Source: Patescibacteria group bacterium
Lineage (GTDB): Bacteria > Patescibacteriota > Minisyncoccia > Phycocordibacterales > PALSA-1337
Direction: 5' to 3'
DNA length: 14,065 bases
Assembly: GCA_028871265.1 (NCBI GenBank)
Contig: JAGWNR010000004.1
Coordinates: 1-14,065, forward strand
Shown: positions 1-6,146 of the stretch, in pieces
Position numbering within the stretch: the stretch's first letter is position 1
Layout: each line of letters opens with the position of its first letter
Notes under the pieces: generated by a model
What the model was told of the DNA's origin: nothing
Database searches by the model: none
What the model saw: only the letters and a program-made list of their open reading frames with translations
Made by a program: the position numbers and the translations under genes

Positions 1-25
1 AAATTGAAATTTCTACATTTTCAGA

Positions 26-1105
26 CTATTTACCGGAAACATGCGAGGAGATTTCATAAATCGGCATAACTATGGAGAGAGCCGCGGCACCGATAATAAC
101 CCCGACGCCAACCATCATCATCGGTTCGATCAATTTTGAAATACGATCCAGTATTGATTCCAAATCACGAGCATAGTAATCGCTAAAACTGACCAGTATT
201 TTTTCAAATTCTCCGGTACGTTCGCCAATAGCCAATCCGTCTACTGCCAGTTTTGGCATCAAGCGCGGATAATTGGATAACAAAACCGAGAATTGAAAGC
301 CCAGTTTCATTTCTTTTGAAACTTTATCAAAGGCCAACCGATATGGAATAATCGCAATCGCCGCCGCCGATTCCTCTATGGCATCGATAAACGGATAGCC
401 GGTAGAGACCAGAGTAGCCAGAGTCGAAAAAAACTCGGACAAAATATGCGCTTGGATAACACGAAAAATAATCGGCACACGCAACAAAAAACTATGCAAT
501 ATTTTTCTGAATAAATAGGAGCTTTCATACAACGAAAATAATAAAACTGAAATTGCAAGTATAATTAATCCGCCCTTCCACCACCATAGAACTACACCAT
601 GTGATATAGCTATAAAGAAGACGGTGAGAAATGGCAATGGCACATGAAGGCTTTCGATGGTTGGAATAATTTTGGGCATAATGTAAAAAACCAAGAAAAA
701 TATAACGCCGGTCGAAGCCACAAACACGATAAGTGGATACAGCGCGGCGGAAATAATTCCGGAACGGACAAGTCTGCGTCTTTTGATTGATTGAGCGGCG
801 GCGATAAATGACCTCTCCAAAGTGCCGCTCTTTTCTCCGATCCGAGCGGCCAGGACTATATCGTTACCAAACCCTATGTTTGAATTTATTAATGCGGTTT
901 CCAGAGAAACTCCCTCGGATAATAACTGCGCCATTTTTTCAAGGAGAGTCGTCCGTCTCTTGCCAAAAGTGGAATTTAAAAGATGCACGGCCTCGGGCAG
1001 AGAATGACCCGCTCCAACCAATAGCGACATTCTATCGGCAAAGATTATGCGGTCACGCATTGACAGAGACGGTCGAAGTATTTTTTTAAAATAATTTATT
1101 ATCAT
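26..1105 (-). CDS. Type II secretion/type IV pilus platform protein (GspF/PilC family)
   Basis: Inner-membrane platform protein of a type IV pilus or type II secretion-like machine; the family couples the cytoplasmic assembly ATPase to pilin extraction. From ATG 1105 it is 359 aa, shorter than the roughly 400 aa usual for PilC. The two homologous GspF halves are visible: the first has ARIGEKSGTLE near residues 87-97 and a membrane segment about 118-143; the second has AIGERTGEFEKIL near 292-304 and a last membrane segment about 328-350 with the typical IEPMMM...MPIYEI ending. A hydrophobic stretch lies at about 158-192. An upstream ATG at 1159 would overlap the ATPase gene by 49 bases and add an 18-aa basic tail; ATG 1105, five bases after that gene's stop, fits a co-transcribed pair better. 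No clear Shine-Dalgarno site precedes either start. Family assignment is firm; pilus versus secretion role is inference. Confidence 0.9.
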   Translation of the reverse strand: MIINYFKKILRPSLSMRDRIIFADRMSLLVGAGHSLPEAVHLLNSTFGKRRTTLLEKMAQLLSEGVSLETALINSNIGFGNDIVLAARIGEKSGTLERSFIAAAQSIKRRRLVRSGIISAALYPLIVFVASTGVIFFLVFYIMPKIIPTIESLHVPLPFLTVFFIAISHGVVLWWWKGGLIILAISVLLFSLYESSYLFRKILHSFLLRVPIIFRVIQAHILSEFFSTLATLVSTGYPFIDAIEESAAAIAIIPYRLAFDKVSKEMKLGFQFSVLLSNYPRLMPKLAVDGLAIGERTGEFEKILVSFSDYYARDLESILDRISKLIEPMMMVGVGVIIGAAALSIVMPIYEISSHVSGK

Positions 1106-1110
1106 AAGTT

Positions 1111-2232
1111 TTACAAATCTAATACTCTTTTGATTTCTTCGATTGTTGTCATGCCCCATTCGACCTTTTCGTGTGCATGATCACGCATAGTGCGCATGCC
1201 ACGCGAGCGCGCATGACGCAATATTTCCGCAGCCGGCATTTTCGACGAAATATATGCACGCATTTCTTCGTCAATTTCTAAAACCTCGGCGATAACGGTG
1301 CGACCTTTGTAGCCTTTGTATAGACATGATTCACAGCCTTGGGCATCACACATACCGCAAATTTTTCGCACCAAACGTTGAGCAACTACAACTGACAATG
1401 TGTGTGCCACTAGATATGGATCGATACCAATATCCTCTAGCCTGGTGACGGCGCCGATAGAATCAACTGTGTGCAATGTTGAAATCAGCAAATGTCCGGT
1501 GAGTGCGATATTAGTGGCAACCTGAGCGGTTTCAATATCGCGAATCTCACCGACCATAATGACATCCGGATCCTGGCGGACAAGCGAACGCAAACCGTTA
1601 CCAAAATTAATACCGTGACGATGATCGACGGCAATCTGGCGTACTCGCGGCATTGAATATTCAATCGGGTCCTCTAGCGTAACTATTGAGAGCGGTTGTT
1701 CCGATATGGCACGGAGCATCGCATACATTGTGGAAGTTTTGCCGGAGCCGGTGGGACCGGTGACCAATATCATGCCTTCAGCTGAAGCTAGGGCATTCAA
1801 TATAACGGCTTGGTCGTCCGGAGAAAAACCCAACTCGAGGAAATTAGAAGCGCGCTCCATGCCCAAAAGCACTCTAATGACAGCATTTTCGCCATAATTA
1901 GTCGGAATAATAGAAACGCGCATGTCAACCATCACGTTTTTATTTGTGTCAACGCTCGGCATGGGCCTATAGGAGAACCGACCGTCTTGGGCCAATAGAT
2001 GTATGTCCGGTCTCAGTGAAGCCAAAACCTTGATCCGCGCAATTAGCTCTTGGTGAATAGAGTCTGAAATGGTCAAACAATGAACCAAAATGCCGTCGAT
2101 CCTCATTCTGATGGTCAAACAATCACGTTCAGGGTCAATATGAATATCGGAAGCGCCGATTTTTATTGCATGACCGAGTATGCAATCCAGGGTCTCAGAG
2201 GCGCTGGATTTTGGTCTGATTGATAATTGCAT
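1111..2232 (-). CDS. Type II/IV secretion (GspE/PilB/PilT-type) assembly ATPase, short form
   Basis: Hexameric cytoplasmic ATPase powering pilus or pseudopilus assembly. Counting from GTG 2238 (375 aa): Walker A GPTGSGKT at 161-168, Asp box TLEDPIEY at 187-194, Walker B PDVIMVGEIRD at 224-234, His box TGHLLISTLHT at 247-257, and a four-cysteine zinc site C294, C297, C302, C305, more tightly spaced than in classical GspE. The zinc motif and Asp box favour PilB/GspE over PilT. The first residues already enter the ASDIHIDP region, so the N-terminal GspE/MshE-type domain of full-length PilB (about 550 aa) is missing. ATG 2232 is chosen over GTG 2238 because a TATACT -10 box at 2239-2244 ends exactly six bases before it, predicting a leaderless mRNA starting at the ATG. 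It precedes the platform gene by five bases, so the two form an operon. Confidence 0.9.
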   Translation of the reverse strand: MQLSIRPKSSASETLDCILGHAIKIGASDIHIDPERDCLTIRMRIDGILVHCLTISDSIHQELIARIKVLASLRPDIHLLAQDGRFSYRPMPSVDTNKNVMVDMRVSIIPTNYGENAVIRVLLGMERASNFLELGFSPDDQAVILNALASAEGMILVTGPTGSGKTSTMYAMLRAISEQPLSIVTLEDPIEYSMPRVRQIAVDHRHGINFGNGLRSLVRQDPDVIMVGEIRDIETAQVATNIALTGHLLISTLHTVDSIGAVTRLEDIGIDPYLVAHTLSVVVAQRLVRKICGMCDAQGCESCLYKGYKGRTVIAEVLEIDEEMRAYISSKMPAAEILRHARSRGMRTMRDHAHEKVEWGMTTIEEIKRVLDL

Positions 2233-2238
2233 GCGCAC

Positions 2239-2244
2239 AGTATA
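2239..2244 (-). promoter_or_regulatory. -10 box of the ATPase/platform operon (leaderless)
   Basis: Reading the minus strand, TATACT is followed by six bases (GTGCGC) and then ATG 2232. With normal spacing, transcription would begin at or next to the A of the start codon. The bases before the box read CGC, so the extended TGN element seen at other promoters here is absent. No convincing -35 hexamer was found. Confidence 0.5.
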
Positions 2245-2295
2245 GCGATTCGAGATTAAGACGGATTAAAAAAATATTAAAAAATTCATAAAACG

Positions 2296-2367
2296 AGGCC
2301 AGACCTTGACATGTGCGAGGTGTCACCTTGACATAGGTCCGACCTAGTACCCTAAGTCGGACATAGG
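2296..2367. repeat. Cluster of four short palindromic elements
   Basis: Four odd-length palindromes are packed between the divergent ATPase and kinase-like genes. AGGCC-A-GACCT (one arm mismatch) is at 2296-2306. AGGTG-T-CACCT is at 2318-2328, inside a 22-bp unit at 2313-2334. TAGGTC-C-GACCTA is at 2334-2346. CCTA-a-GTC-G-GAC-a-TAGG is at 2351-2367. Each has a single unpaired central base. The 22-bp unit recurs exactly at 6098-6119 and all but its last base recurs at 6126-6146. The half-unit AAGTCGGACATAG recurs inside truB at 6567-6579. The function is unknown; a mobile or amplified palindromic element family is the inference. Confidence 0.85.
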
Positions 2368-2375
2368 GGAAACCC

Positions 2376-2404
2376 TTGTTTTATGTGGTGTAATGTGGTA
2401 AAGT
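2376..2404 (+). promoter_or_regulatory. Possible promoter of the adenylate-kinase-like gene
   Basis: TTGTTT (2376-2381) and TAAAGT (2399-2404) are separated by 17 bases, and the -10 is preceded by TGG, giving the extended TGN form seen at other genes in this window. Transcription would start near 2411, about 20 bases before the GTG at 2431. Both hexamers are imperfect. Confidence 0.35.
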
Positions 2405-2430
2405 TTCGAGCGAACTGTTCTTTCCAATGA

Positions 2431-3273
2431 GTGTTGGATAGACAAAACTACAACAAAAACAAACCTCCAAACAAAAGGCAACTTGTGCTTAAAGCAATTA
2501 GTCACCTGAGAAAAGTAATTACCATTGTATCCCTTATGGGTAAACCCGGCGCGGGCAAAGGCGATAAAGGGAAAATGATTGAAGCGCTTGGCACCGACTA
2601 CGGTATCGGTCGAATCGTAACGAGCGACATGATCAGGGAAAATATCCTGGGTAATACCCCATTGGGACTTGAATTCAAAAAATATGAAGTGGGTATGGTT
2701 GAACGGAAGCTTATGCCCACCGAACTCGTCCTTGAAGGGTTGGCCATGGAAATCATTGAACTTCATCAAAACGGTAAACGGATCATAATTCTCGATGGCG
2801 CTCCTCGCGATGAACGGCAGGCAAAGGCTCTTCTCTCGTGTCATGTGCCGTTTAAATTGTTCGAATTCGATATAAGCGACAAAGAAGCGTATCGTCGCGA
2901 TCAAATCCGTGCTACCTATGAAAAACGACTCGACAACGGCAAGGTGCCTGAAGGTCTTAAAGTGTTTGAATCTGTTACAGCACGCGGCATTCGGCTTGCC
3001 AAAAAAGCGGCTGGAGTCTATGAACGGATTGACGGCACAAAACCCATGCGTTCGCAGGTGGCGCAAGTCCTTCGGGAATTGGGATTCCGCCAGCACGAGT
3101 TCAACCAGATGATGCAAAAGCTCGATAACAAAAATCACCCTGCCACTATCATTATGGATATGGCCGAGGGACGTCGAGCACGCTCGGTCACACCTTCTTC
3201 GAATGTTAGTTCAAAAACCACCACATGGTTTGAACGGACATCTATGCAACCACGCGTTGCCATGACCGTTTAA
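2431..3273 (+). CDS. Adenylate kinase-like nucleotide kinase (divergent)
   Basis: A P-loop nucleoside-monophosphate-kinase-like protein of 280 aa (usual Adk about 215). The P-loop GKPGAGKGDKG is at 37-47, where Adk typically has GAPGAGKGTQ. TSDMIR at 64-69 matches the NMP-binding TGDMLR motif, and DGAPRDERQA at 122-131 matches DGFPR. An arginine-rich R155-R166 stretch with KRLDN corresponds to the region after the LID, which is reduced or absent. IDG at 200-202 matches the late IDG of Adk. The last 35 or so residues are a Ser/Thr/Arg-rich extension. GTG 2431 opens the longest frame; GTG 2485, preceded by AAAGG, is an alternative that still keeps the first beta strand (VITIVSL). It is followed by a strong terminator, so it is probably monocistronic. 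Whether it converts AMP to ADP or has another substrate is not decided by sequence. Confidence 0.75.
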   Translation: MLDRQNYNKNKPPNKRQLVLKAISHLRKVITIVSLMGKPGAGKGDKGKMIEALGTDYGIGRIVTSDMIRENILGNTPLGLEFKKYEVGMVERKLMPTELVLEGLAMEIIELHQNGKRIIILDGAPRDERQAKALLSCHVPFKLFEFDISDKEAYRRDQIRATYEKRLDNGKVPEGLKVFESVTARGIRLAKKAAGVYERIDGTKPMRSQVAQVLRELGFRQHEFNQMMQKLDNKNHPATIIMDMAEGRRARSVTPSSNVSSKTTTWFERTSMQPRVAMTV

Positions 3274-3292
3274 TTGATACTTACAACAAATC

Positions 3293-3327
3293 GCGCCACG
3301 ACTAATAATCGAGGCGCTTTTCTTTTT
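3293..3327 (+). terminator. Rho-independent terminator after the kinase-like gene
   Basis: GCGCC (3293-3297) pairs with GGCGC (3313-3317). Inside, CGA pairs with TCG after an A/A mismatch, with loop CTAATAA. A T-rich tract (TTTTCTTTTT) follows. It begins about 20 bases after the stop codon. Confidence 0.85.
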
Positions 3328-3373
3328 ATTAGTTATCCACCGTCTTGTACGTCATAAAGCAAAGACAAAGAAG

Positions 3374-3420
3374 TATAATCCAAGCAGGATATTAGTGTGG
3401 GACCAAACTTTGAAAAAGGA
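3374..3420 (+). promoter_or_regulatory. -10 box and Shine-Dalgarno for the small 3428 gene
   Basis: A consensus TATAAT lies at 3374-3379 with no good -35 at normal spacing. A strong AAAAAGGA ribosome site at 3413-3420 stands seven bases before ATG 3428. The site decides this start over the in-frame ATG at 3395, which lies upstream of it. This gene therefore has a normal leader, unlike the leaderless genes in the window. Confidence 0.6.
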
Positions 3421-3427
3421 ATACATT

Positions 3428-3700
3428 ATGTATGCGACAGAGATACACATACGGATCCGCGATCTCAAACGCGGTGAGACCAACGATGTCCAGCTTGAAG
3501 CTGGACAGACAATCGCCGATGCCCTCGTGGAAATCGGTTATCCATGGCAAGGCCATAAGTCGTGGCATGTGTGGCAGGATGGCAAAGAAATCCCCTTGAG
3601 CACATGTCTCTTTTCGGACACGGAGGTAGCTCTCTCTCATGAGGCTATGAGCAATGTGAGCGAATTCCTTCGATATGAATGCATGGGCATGTGCACTTGA
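3428..3700 (+). CDS. Small protein with possible beta-grasp (ubiquitin/ThiS-like) fold
   Basis: No family is recognised with certainty. The 90-aa product has a pattern resembling MoaD/ThiS/TGS beta-grasp proteins: a first strand EIHIRIRDL (about 5-13), a strand ending NDVQLEAGQTIADALVEIGY (about 19-38) like the 'sequence-G-x-T-hydrophobic-xx-hydrophobic-L' strand-helix unit, then WHVWQDGKEIPLS (about 46-58) like the 'v-NG-x-xv' turn, and LFSDTEVALSHEA (about 61-73) like the 'l-dGDeV-l' ending. A ThiS/MoaD carrier would end in GG; this one runs on about 17 residues and ends MCT, so a sulfur-carrier or conjugation role is not supported. It has its own -10, ribosome site and perfect terminator, so it is a stand-alone expressed unit. 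The fold call is inference from the residue pattern only. Confidence 0.7.
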   Translation: MYATEIHIRIRDLKRGETNDVQLEAGQTIADALVEIGYPWQGHKSWHVWQDGKEIPLSTCLFSDTEVALSHEAMSNVSEFLRYECMGMCT

Positions 3701-3724
3701 TCACGGTGTGCAACCACTTCCTCA

Positions 3725-3758
3725 AGCCGTCCCAACGATAATCGTGGACGGCTTTTTT
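3725..3758 (+). terminator. Rho-independent terminator after the 3428 gene
   Basis: AGCCGTCC (3725-3732) pairs perfectly with GGACGGCT (3746-3753), and an inner ACGAT pairs with ATCGT around a single A. A run of T follows to 3758. This is one of the strongest terminators in the window. Confidence 0.92.
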
Positions 3759-3759
3759 G

Positions 3760-3788
3760 TTGACAAAAAATATTTCAAGTTGTAGCCT
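3760..3788 (+). promoter_or_regulatory. Possible promoter of the 68-aa gene
   Basis: A perfect -35 TTGACA (3760-3765) begins directly after the preceding terminator's T tract. At 17 bases' spacing stands TAGCCT (3783-3788), only a partial -10 match. The predicted start, near 3795, leaves a leader of about 33 bases before ATG 3828. Confidence 0.4.
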
Positions 3789-3827
3789 TAAACTAGTCAG
3801 TTCAACAAGATCAAGTAAAAATAATAT

Positions 3828-4034
3828 ATGAAAACAACTGCAATGCCGACATTTTGGCCGTCGTTGAAGAGAGCCAGCGACGAACACAAAGATAAACTCA
3901 TCACACAAATTAAAGCCTCGAATTCAAGGCTGCAAGAAGCGGAAGCGCGAGAAAGTCGCCGAGATAATGCAAATGAAAAACCACTCACATTTGAACAAAT
4001 TTCGGCCAATGCCCGCTTTGTCATAGGTCGCTGA
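3828..4034 (+). CDS. Small hypothetical protein, 68 aa
   Basis: Not recognised. The product is charged and mostly helical in appearance: a short hydrophobic start (MPTFWPSL), then a Lys/Glu/Arg-rich stretch (about 15-45) that could form one long helix, and a conserved-looking end LTFEQISANARFVIGR. There is no signal peptide, membrane segment or cysteine pair. No Shine-Dalgarno site precedes ATG 3828. Support comes from its setting: a TTGACA element directly upstream and a strong terminator starting 27 bases after the stop, which together delimit a transcription unit of about 280 bases with nothing else in it. A structured non-coding RNA from the same unit is the main alternative. Confidence 0.55.
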   Translation: MKTTAMPTFWPSLKRASDEHKDKLITQIKASNSRLQEAEARESRRDNANEKPLTFEQISANARFVIGR

Positions 4035-4060
4035 AATTTCTTTGCACTGCACACACCATC

Positions 4061-4092
4061 GGCCGCCCAAAAAAAGGCGGCCTTTTCTTTTT
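4061..4092 (+). terminator. Rho-independent terminator after the 68-aa gene
   Basis: GGCCGCC (4061-4067) pairs with GGCGGCC (4076-4082) across a CAAAAAAA loop, followed by TTTTCTTTTTT. It separates this gene from bipA. Confidence 0.92.
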
Positions 4093-4102
4093 TATCTTTT
4101 TA

Positions 4103-4111
4103 TGCTTTAAT
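4103..4111 (+). promoter_or_regulatory. Extended -10 upstream of bipA
   Basis: TGC-TTTAAT matches the extended -10 form (TTTAAT is one base from TATAAT). Initiation near 4118 would give a leader of about 33 bases containing a small GGCC-TTT-GGCC hairpin at 4129-4139. No Shine-Dalgarno site precedes ATG 4151. Confidence 0.4.
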
Positions 4112-4150
4112 AGTAATCCAATCATATCGGCCTTTGGCCACTTTTTAATT

Positions 4151-5953
4151 ATGGAAATCCGCAATATCGCAATTATCGCCCACGTCGACCACGGCAAAAC
4201 CACCTTGACCGACGCCATTATGACCCAATGTGGCCATGCAGATGAGGGCTCGATGGACTCAAACGCTCTGGAACAAGAGCGTGGTATTACTATTTATGCC
4301 AAAAATACTTCGGTTAATTATAAGGGTACTAAAATCAATATCGTAGATACTCCCGGTCACGCCGACTTTGGATCAGAGGTAGAACGCGTGCTCCGCTCGA
4401 TCGACACCGTCCTCCTGGTCGTCGATGCACAGGAAGGCCCGATGCCACAGACGCGATTCGTCTTGAAAAAATCGCTTGAACTAGGTTTGAAACCAATAGT
4501 TGTAATTAATAAAATTGACAAGCCTGCCGCCAATGCCCATCAAACTCATGAAGCTGTCCTAGAACTTTTCATCGAGCTTGGCGCCAGCGACGCACAGATT
4601 GATTTCCCTACAGTCTATGCAATTGGCCGCGAAGGCGTAGCCATGAAAAAACCTGACGATCCGCGAAAAGACCTCTCTCCACTATTGGATACTATTCTAG
4701 AGCACGTATCACCGGCAAATACACCGGAACAGGCTAACTTGCCACTAAAAGCGCAAGTTTTCAACCTTGGTTACGACAATTTTCTAGGCCGTTTGGGCAT
4801 TTGTCGCATTTATGACGGCATAATACGCGATGGAGAAGATGTTTTTGTAAAGGAAATCGACGGCACCACTTCGACCGGTCGTATTACCAAACTGTTCACT
4901 TTTGAAGGAAAGCAACGTGTCGAAACAAAAGAAGCCAAAGCCGGGGACATTGTCATGATCGCCGGTCTGCCAAAAATCTACATCGGCGAAACCATTGCCG
5001 ATAGTGCAGATGCCACTGCCCTTCCAGCTATCAAGATTGACGAGCCAACTATTTCCCTGCAATTTCTGGTCAACAATTCCCCGTTCGCCGGCCGCGAAGG
5101 CAAATTCGTCACTGGACGTCAAATCCGCGAGCGTCTGGAAAAAGAGCTGGAAATAAACGTCGGACTAAAAGTAGATTTTGGCGGCGGCGATTCGTCTACC
5201 GATGGATTCAAAGTTTTTGGTCGCGGTGAATTGCACATTGCCATCCTGCTTGAAAACATGAGACGTGAAGGATACGAACTGCAAGTTTCTCAGCCGCATG
5301 TCATTGTCAAAGAAGAAAACGGTCAAAAACTGGAGCCGTTTGAAGAGCTCACCATCGATATCCCCCAGGAATATTCCGGCGCCATCATCGAAAAGCTGGG
5401 CAAACGCAAAGCGGTCATGACGGATATGAAAACACACGAAAATCAGGTGCGTATGCTGTTTGACATTCCGACGCGCGGCCTATTGGGTTATCGAAATGCC
5501 TTTACTATCGATACAAAGGGTGAAGGCATACTGGCCAGCCGTTTTGTCGATTTCAAGCCTTACGCCGGCGAAATCGAGAAACGCGAGAGCGGTTCAATGA
5601 CCTCCATGGCCAGCGGTAAATCACTGGGCTTTTCGCTCTGGAATCTCCAAGATCGTGGCCGTCTATATATTGGTCCGGCTGTTGAAGTCTATGAAGGTAT
5701 GGTCATCGGCGACACCGCCAAAGGCGACGATCTGGACGTCAATCCGACCAAAGGTAAACAGTTGTCGAACATGCGCTCTTCCGGCAAAGACGAGGCACTC
5801 ATGCTGGTACCACATTACGAGCTTTCCATCGAGCGTGGTCTGGAACTGATGCGCGATGATGAATATCTGGAAATAACGCCGAAATCCGTCCGTCTGCGCA
5901 AGAAATTTTTGACCGAATTGGATCGTGCCAGATCGAAACGTAAGGACTTGTAG
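4151..5953 (+). CDS. typA: Translational GTPase BipA/TypA
   Basis: Ribosome-associated GTPase of the EF-G/LepA superfamily, implicated in 50S subunit assembly and stress or cold adaptation. At 600 aa it is full length (family about 605-615). It starts with the canonical [20 protein letters not shown]1 AHVDHGKT is at 10-17, G2 ERGITI at 43-48, G3 DTPGHADF at 66-73 and G4 NKID at 120-123. Domain II follows (about 200-290), then the EF-G-like domains III and V with [11 protein letters not shown] near 358 and the BipA-specific C-terminal domain ending in a basic tail ([19 protein letters not shown]). The [15 protein letters not shown] stretch and the late GLLGYRNAF motif separate it from LepA and EF-G. 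The gene is single, with a terminator on each side, and is convergent with truB. Confidence 0.97.
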   Translation: MEIRNIAIIAHVDHGKTTLTDAIMTQCGHADEGSMDSNALEQERGITIYAKNTSVNYKGTKINIVDTPGHADFGSEVERVLRSIDTVLLVVDAQEGPMPQTRFVLKKSLELGLKPIVVINKIDKPAANAHQTHEAVLELFIELGASDAQIDFPTVYAIGREGVAMKKPDDPRKDLSPLLDTILEHVSPANTPEQANLPLKAQVFNLGYDNFLGRLGICRIYDGIIRDGEDVFVKEIDGTTSTGRITKLFTFEGKQRVETKEAKAGDIVMIAGLPKIYIGETIADSADATALPAIKIDEPTISLQFLVNNSPFAGREGKFVTGRQIRERLEKELEINVGLKVDFGGGDSSTDGFKVFGRGELHIAILLENMRREGYELQVSQPHVIVKEENGQKLEPFEELTIDIPQEYSGAIIEKLGKRKAVMTDMKTHENQVRMLFDIPTRGLLGYRNAFTIDTKGEGILASRFVDFKPYAGEIEKRESGSMTSMASGKSLGFSLWNLQDRGRLYIGPAVEVYEGMVIGDTAKGDDLDVNPTKGKQLSNMRSSGKDEALMLVPHYELSIERGLELMRDDEYLEITPKSVRLRKKFLTELDRARSKRKDL

Positions 5954-5970
5954 AGGATAGACCTTTGTCC

Positions 5971-5998
5971 AAAAGCCGCCTCGTCGTGGGCTTTTTTT
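5971..5998 (+). terminator. Rho-independent terminator after bipA
   Basis: AAAAGCC (5971-5977) pairs with GGCTTTT (5989-5995), continuing into a T tract to 5998. It starts 18 bases after the bipA stop. Confidence 0.88.
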
Positions 5999-6013
5999 AC
6001 GCTCTTTTTGAAA

Positions 6014-6031
6014 TATAACCAATTGGTTATA
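6014..6031. repeat. Perfect 18-bp even palindrome
   Basis: TATAACC-AATT-GGTTATA is an uninterrupted, perfect 18-bp palindrome between the bipA terminator and the repeat cluster before truB. Unlike the odd-length elements nearby it has no central unpaired base, and its sequence is unrelated to them. A half-like GGTTATA recurs at 6052-6058. It may be a dimeric protein-binding site or an extra convergent terminator structure; no T tract follows. Confidence 0.7.
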
Positions 6032-6088
6032 AATGAAAAAAGTGCAAAAAAGGTTATACCCCACCCCACATGGACTGACACCCAATTG

Positions 6089-6146
6089 GTGCAAGGTGTG
6101 CGAGGTGTCACCTTGACATTACTTGGTGCGAGGTGTCACCTTGACA
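6089..6146. repeat. Tandem palindromic elements overlapping the truB 3' end
   Basis: Two near-identical units containing GAGGTGTCACCTTGACA occupy 6098-6119 and 6126-6146, and a partial third (GTGCAAGGTGT) precedes them at 6089-6099. Each unit is centred on AGGTG-T-CACCT (6103-6113 and 6131-6141). The first is identical over 22 bp to 2313-2334, about 3.8 kb away. The truB stop codon (6119-6121 on the minus strand) falls at the junction between the two full copies, and the inner copy encodes the last TruB residues. Confidence 0.88.

Noticed and set aside
1106..1159. Longer N-terminus for the GspF-like protein
   Set aside because: It would overlap the ATPase gene by 49 bases and adds only a basic Asn/Arg tail; ATG 1105 directly after the ATPase stop is simpler.
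2344..3138. 264-codon open frame on the minus strand opposite the adenylate-kinase-like gene
   Set aside because: It is antisense to clear P-loop kinase motifs, has a Phe/His-rich composition typical of a shadow frame, and no recognisable domain or ribosome site.
4129..4149. GGCC-TTT-GGCC hairpin followed by a T run just before bipA as a terminator or attenuator
   Set aside because: The stem is only four pairs with a 3-base loop, too weak to call; noted only as part of the leader.
5663..6094. 143-codon minus-strand frame across the bipA 3' end and terminator
   Set aside because: It covers the antisense of conserved BipA residues, the bipA terminator and the 18-bp palindrome, so it is a chance frame.
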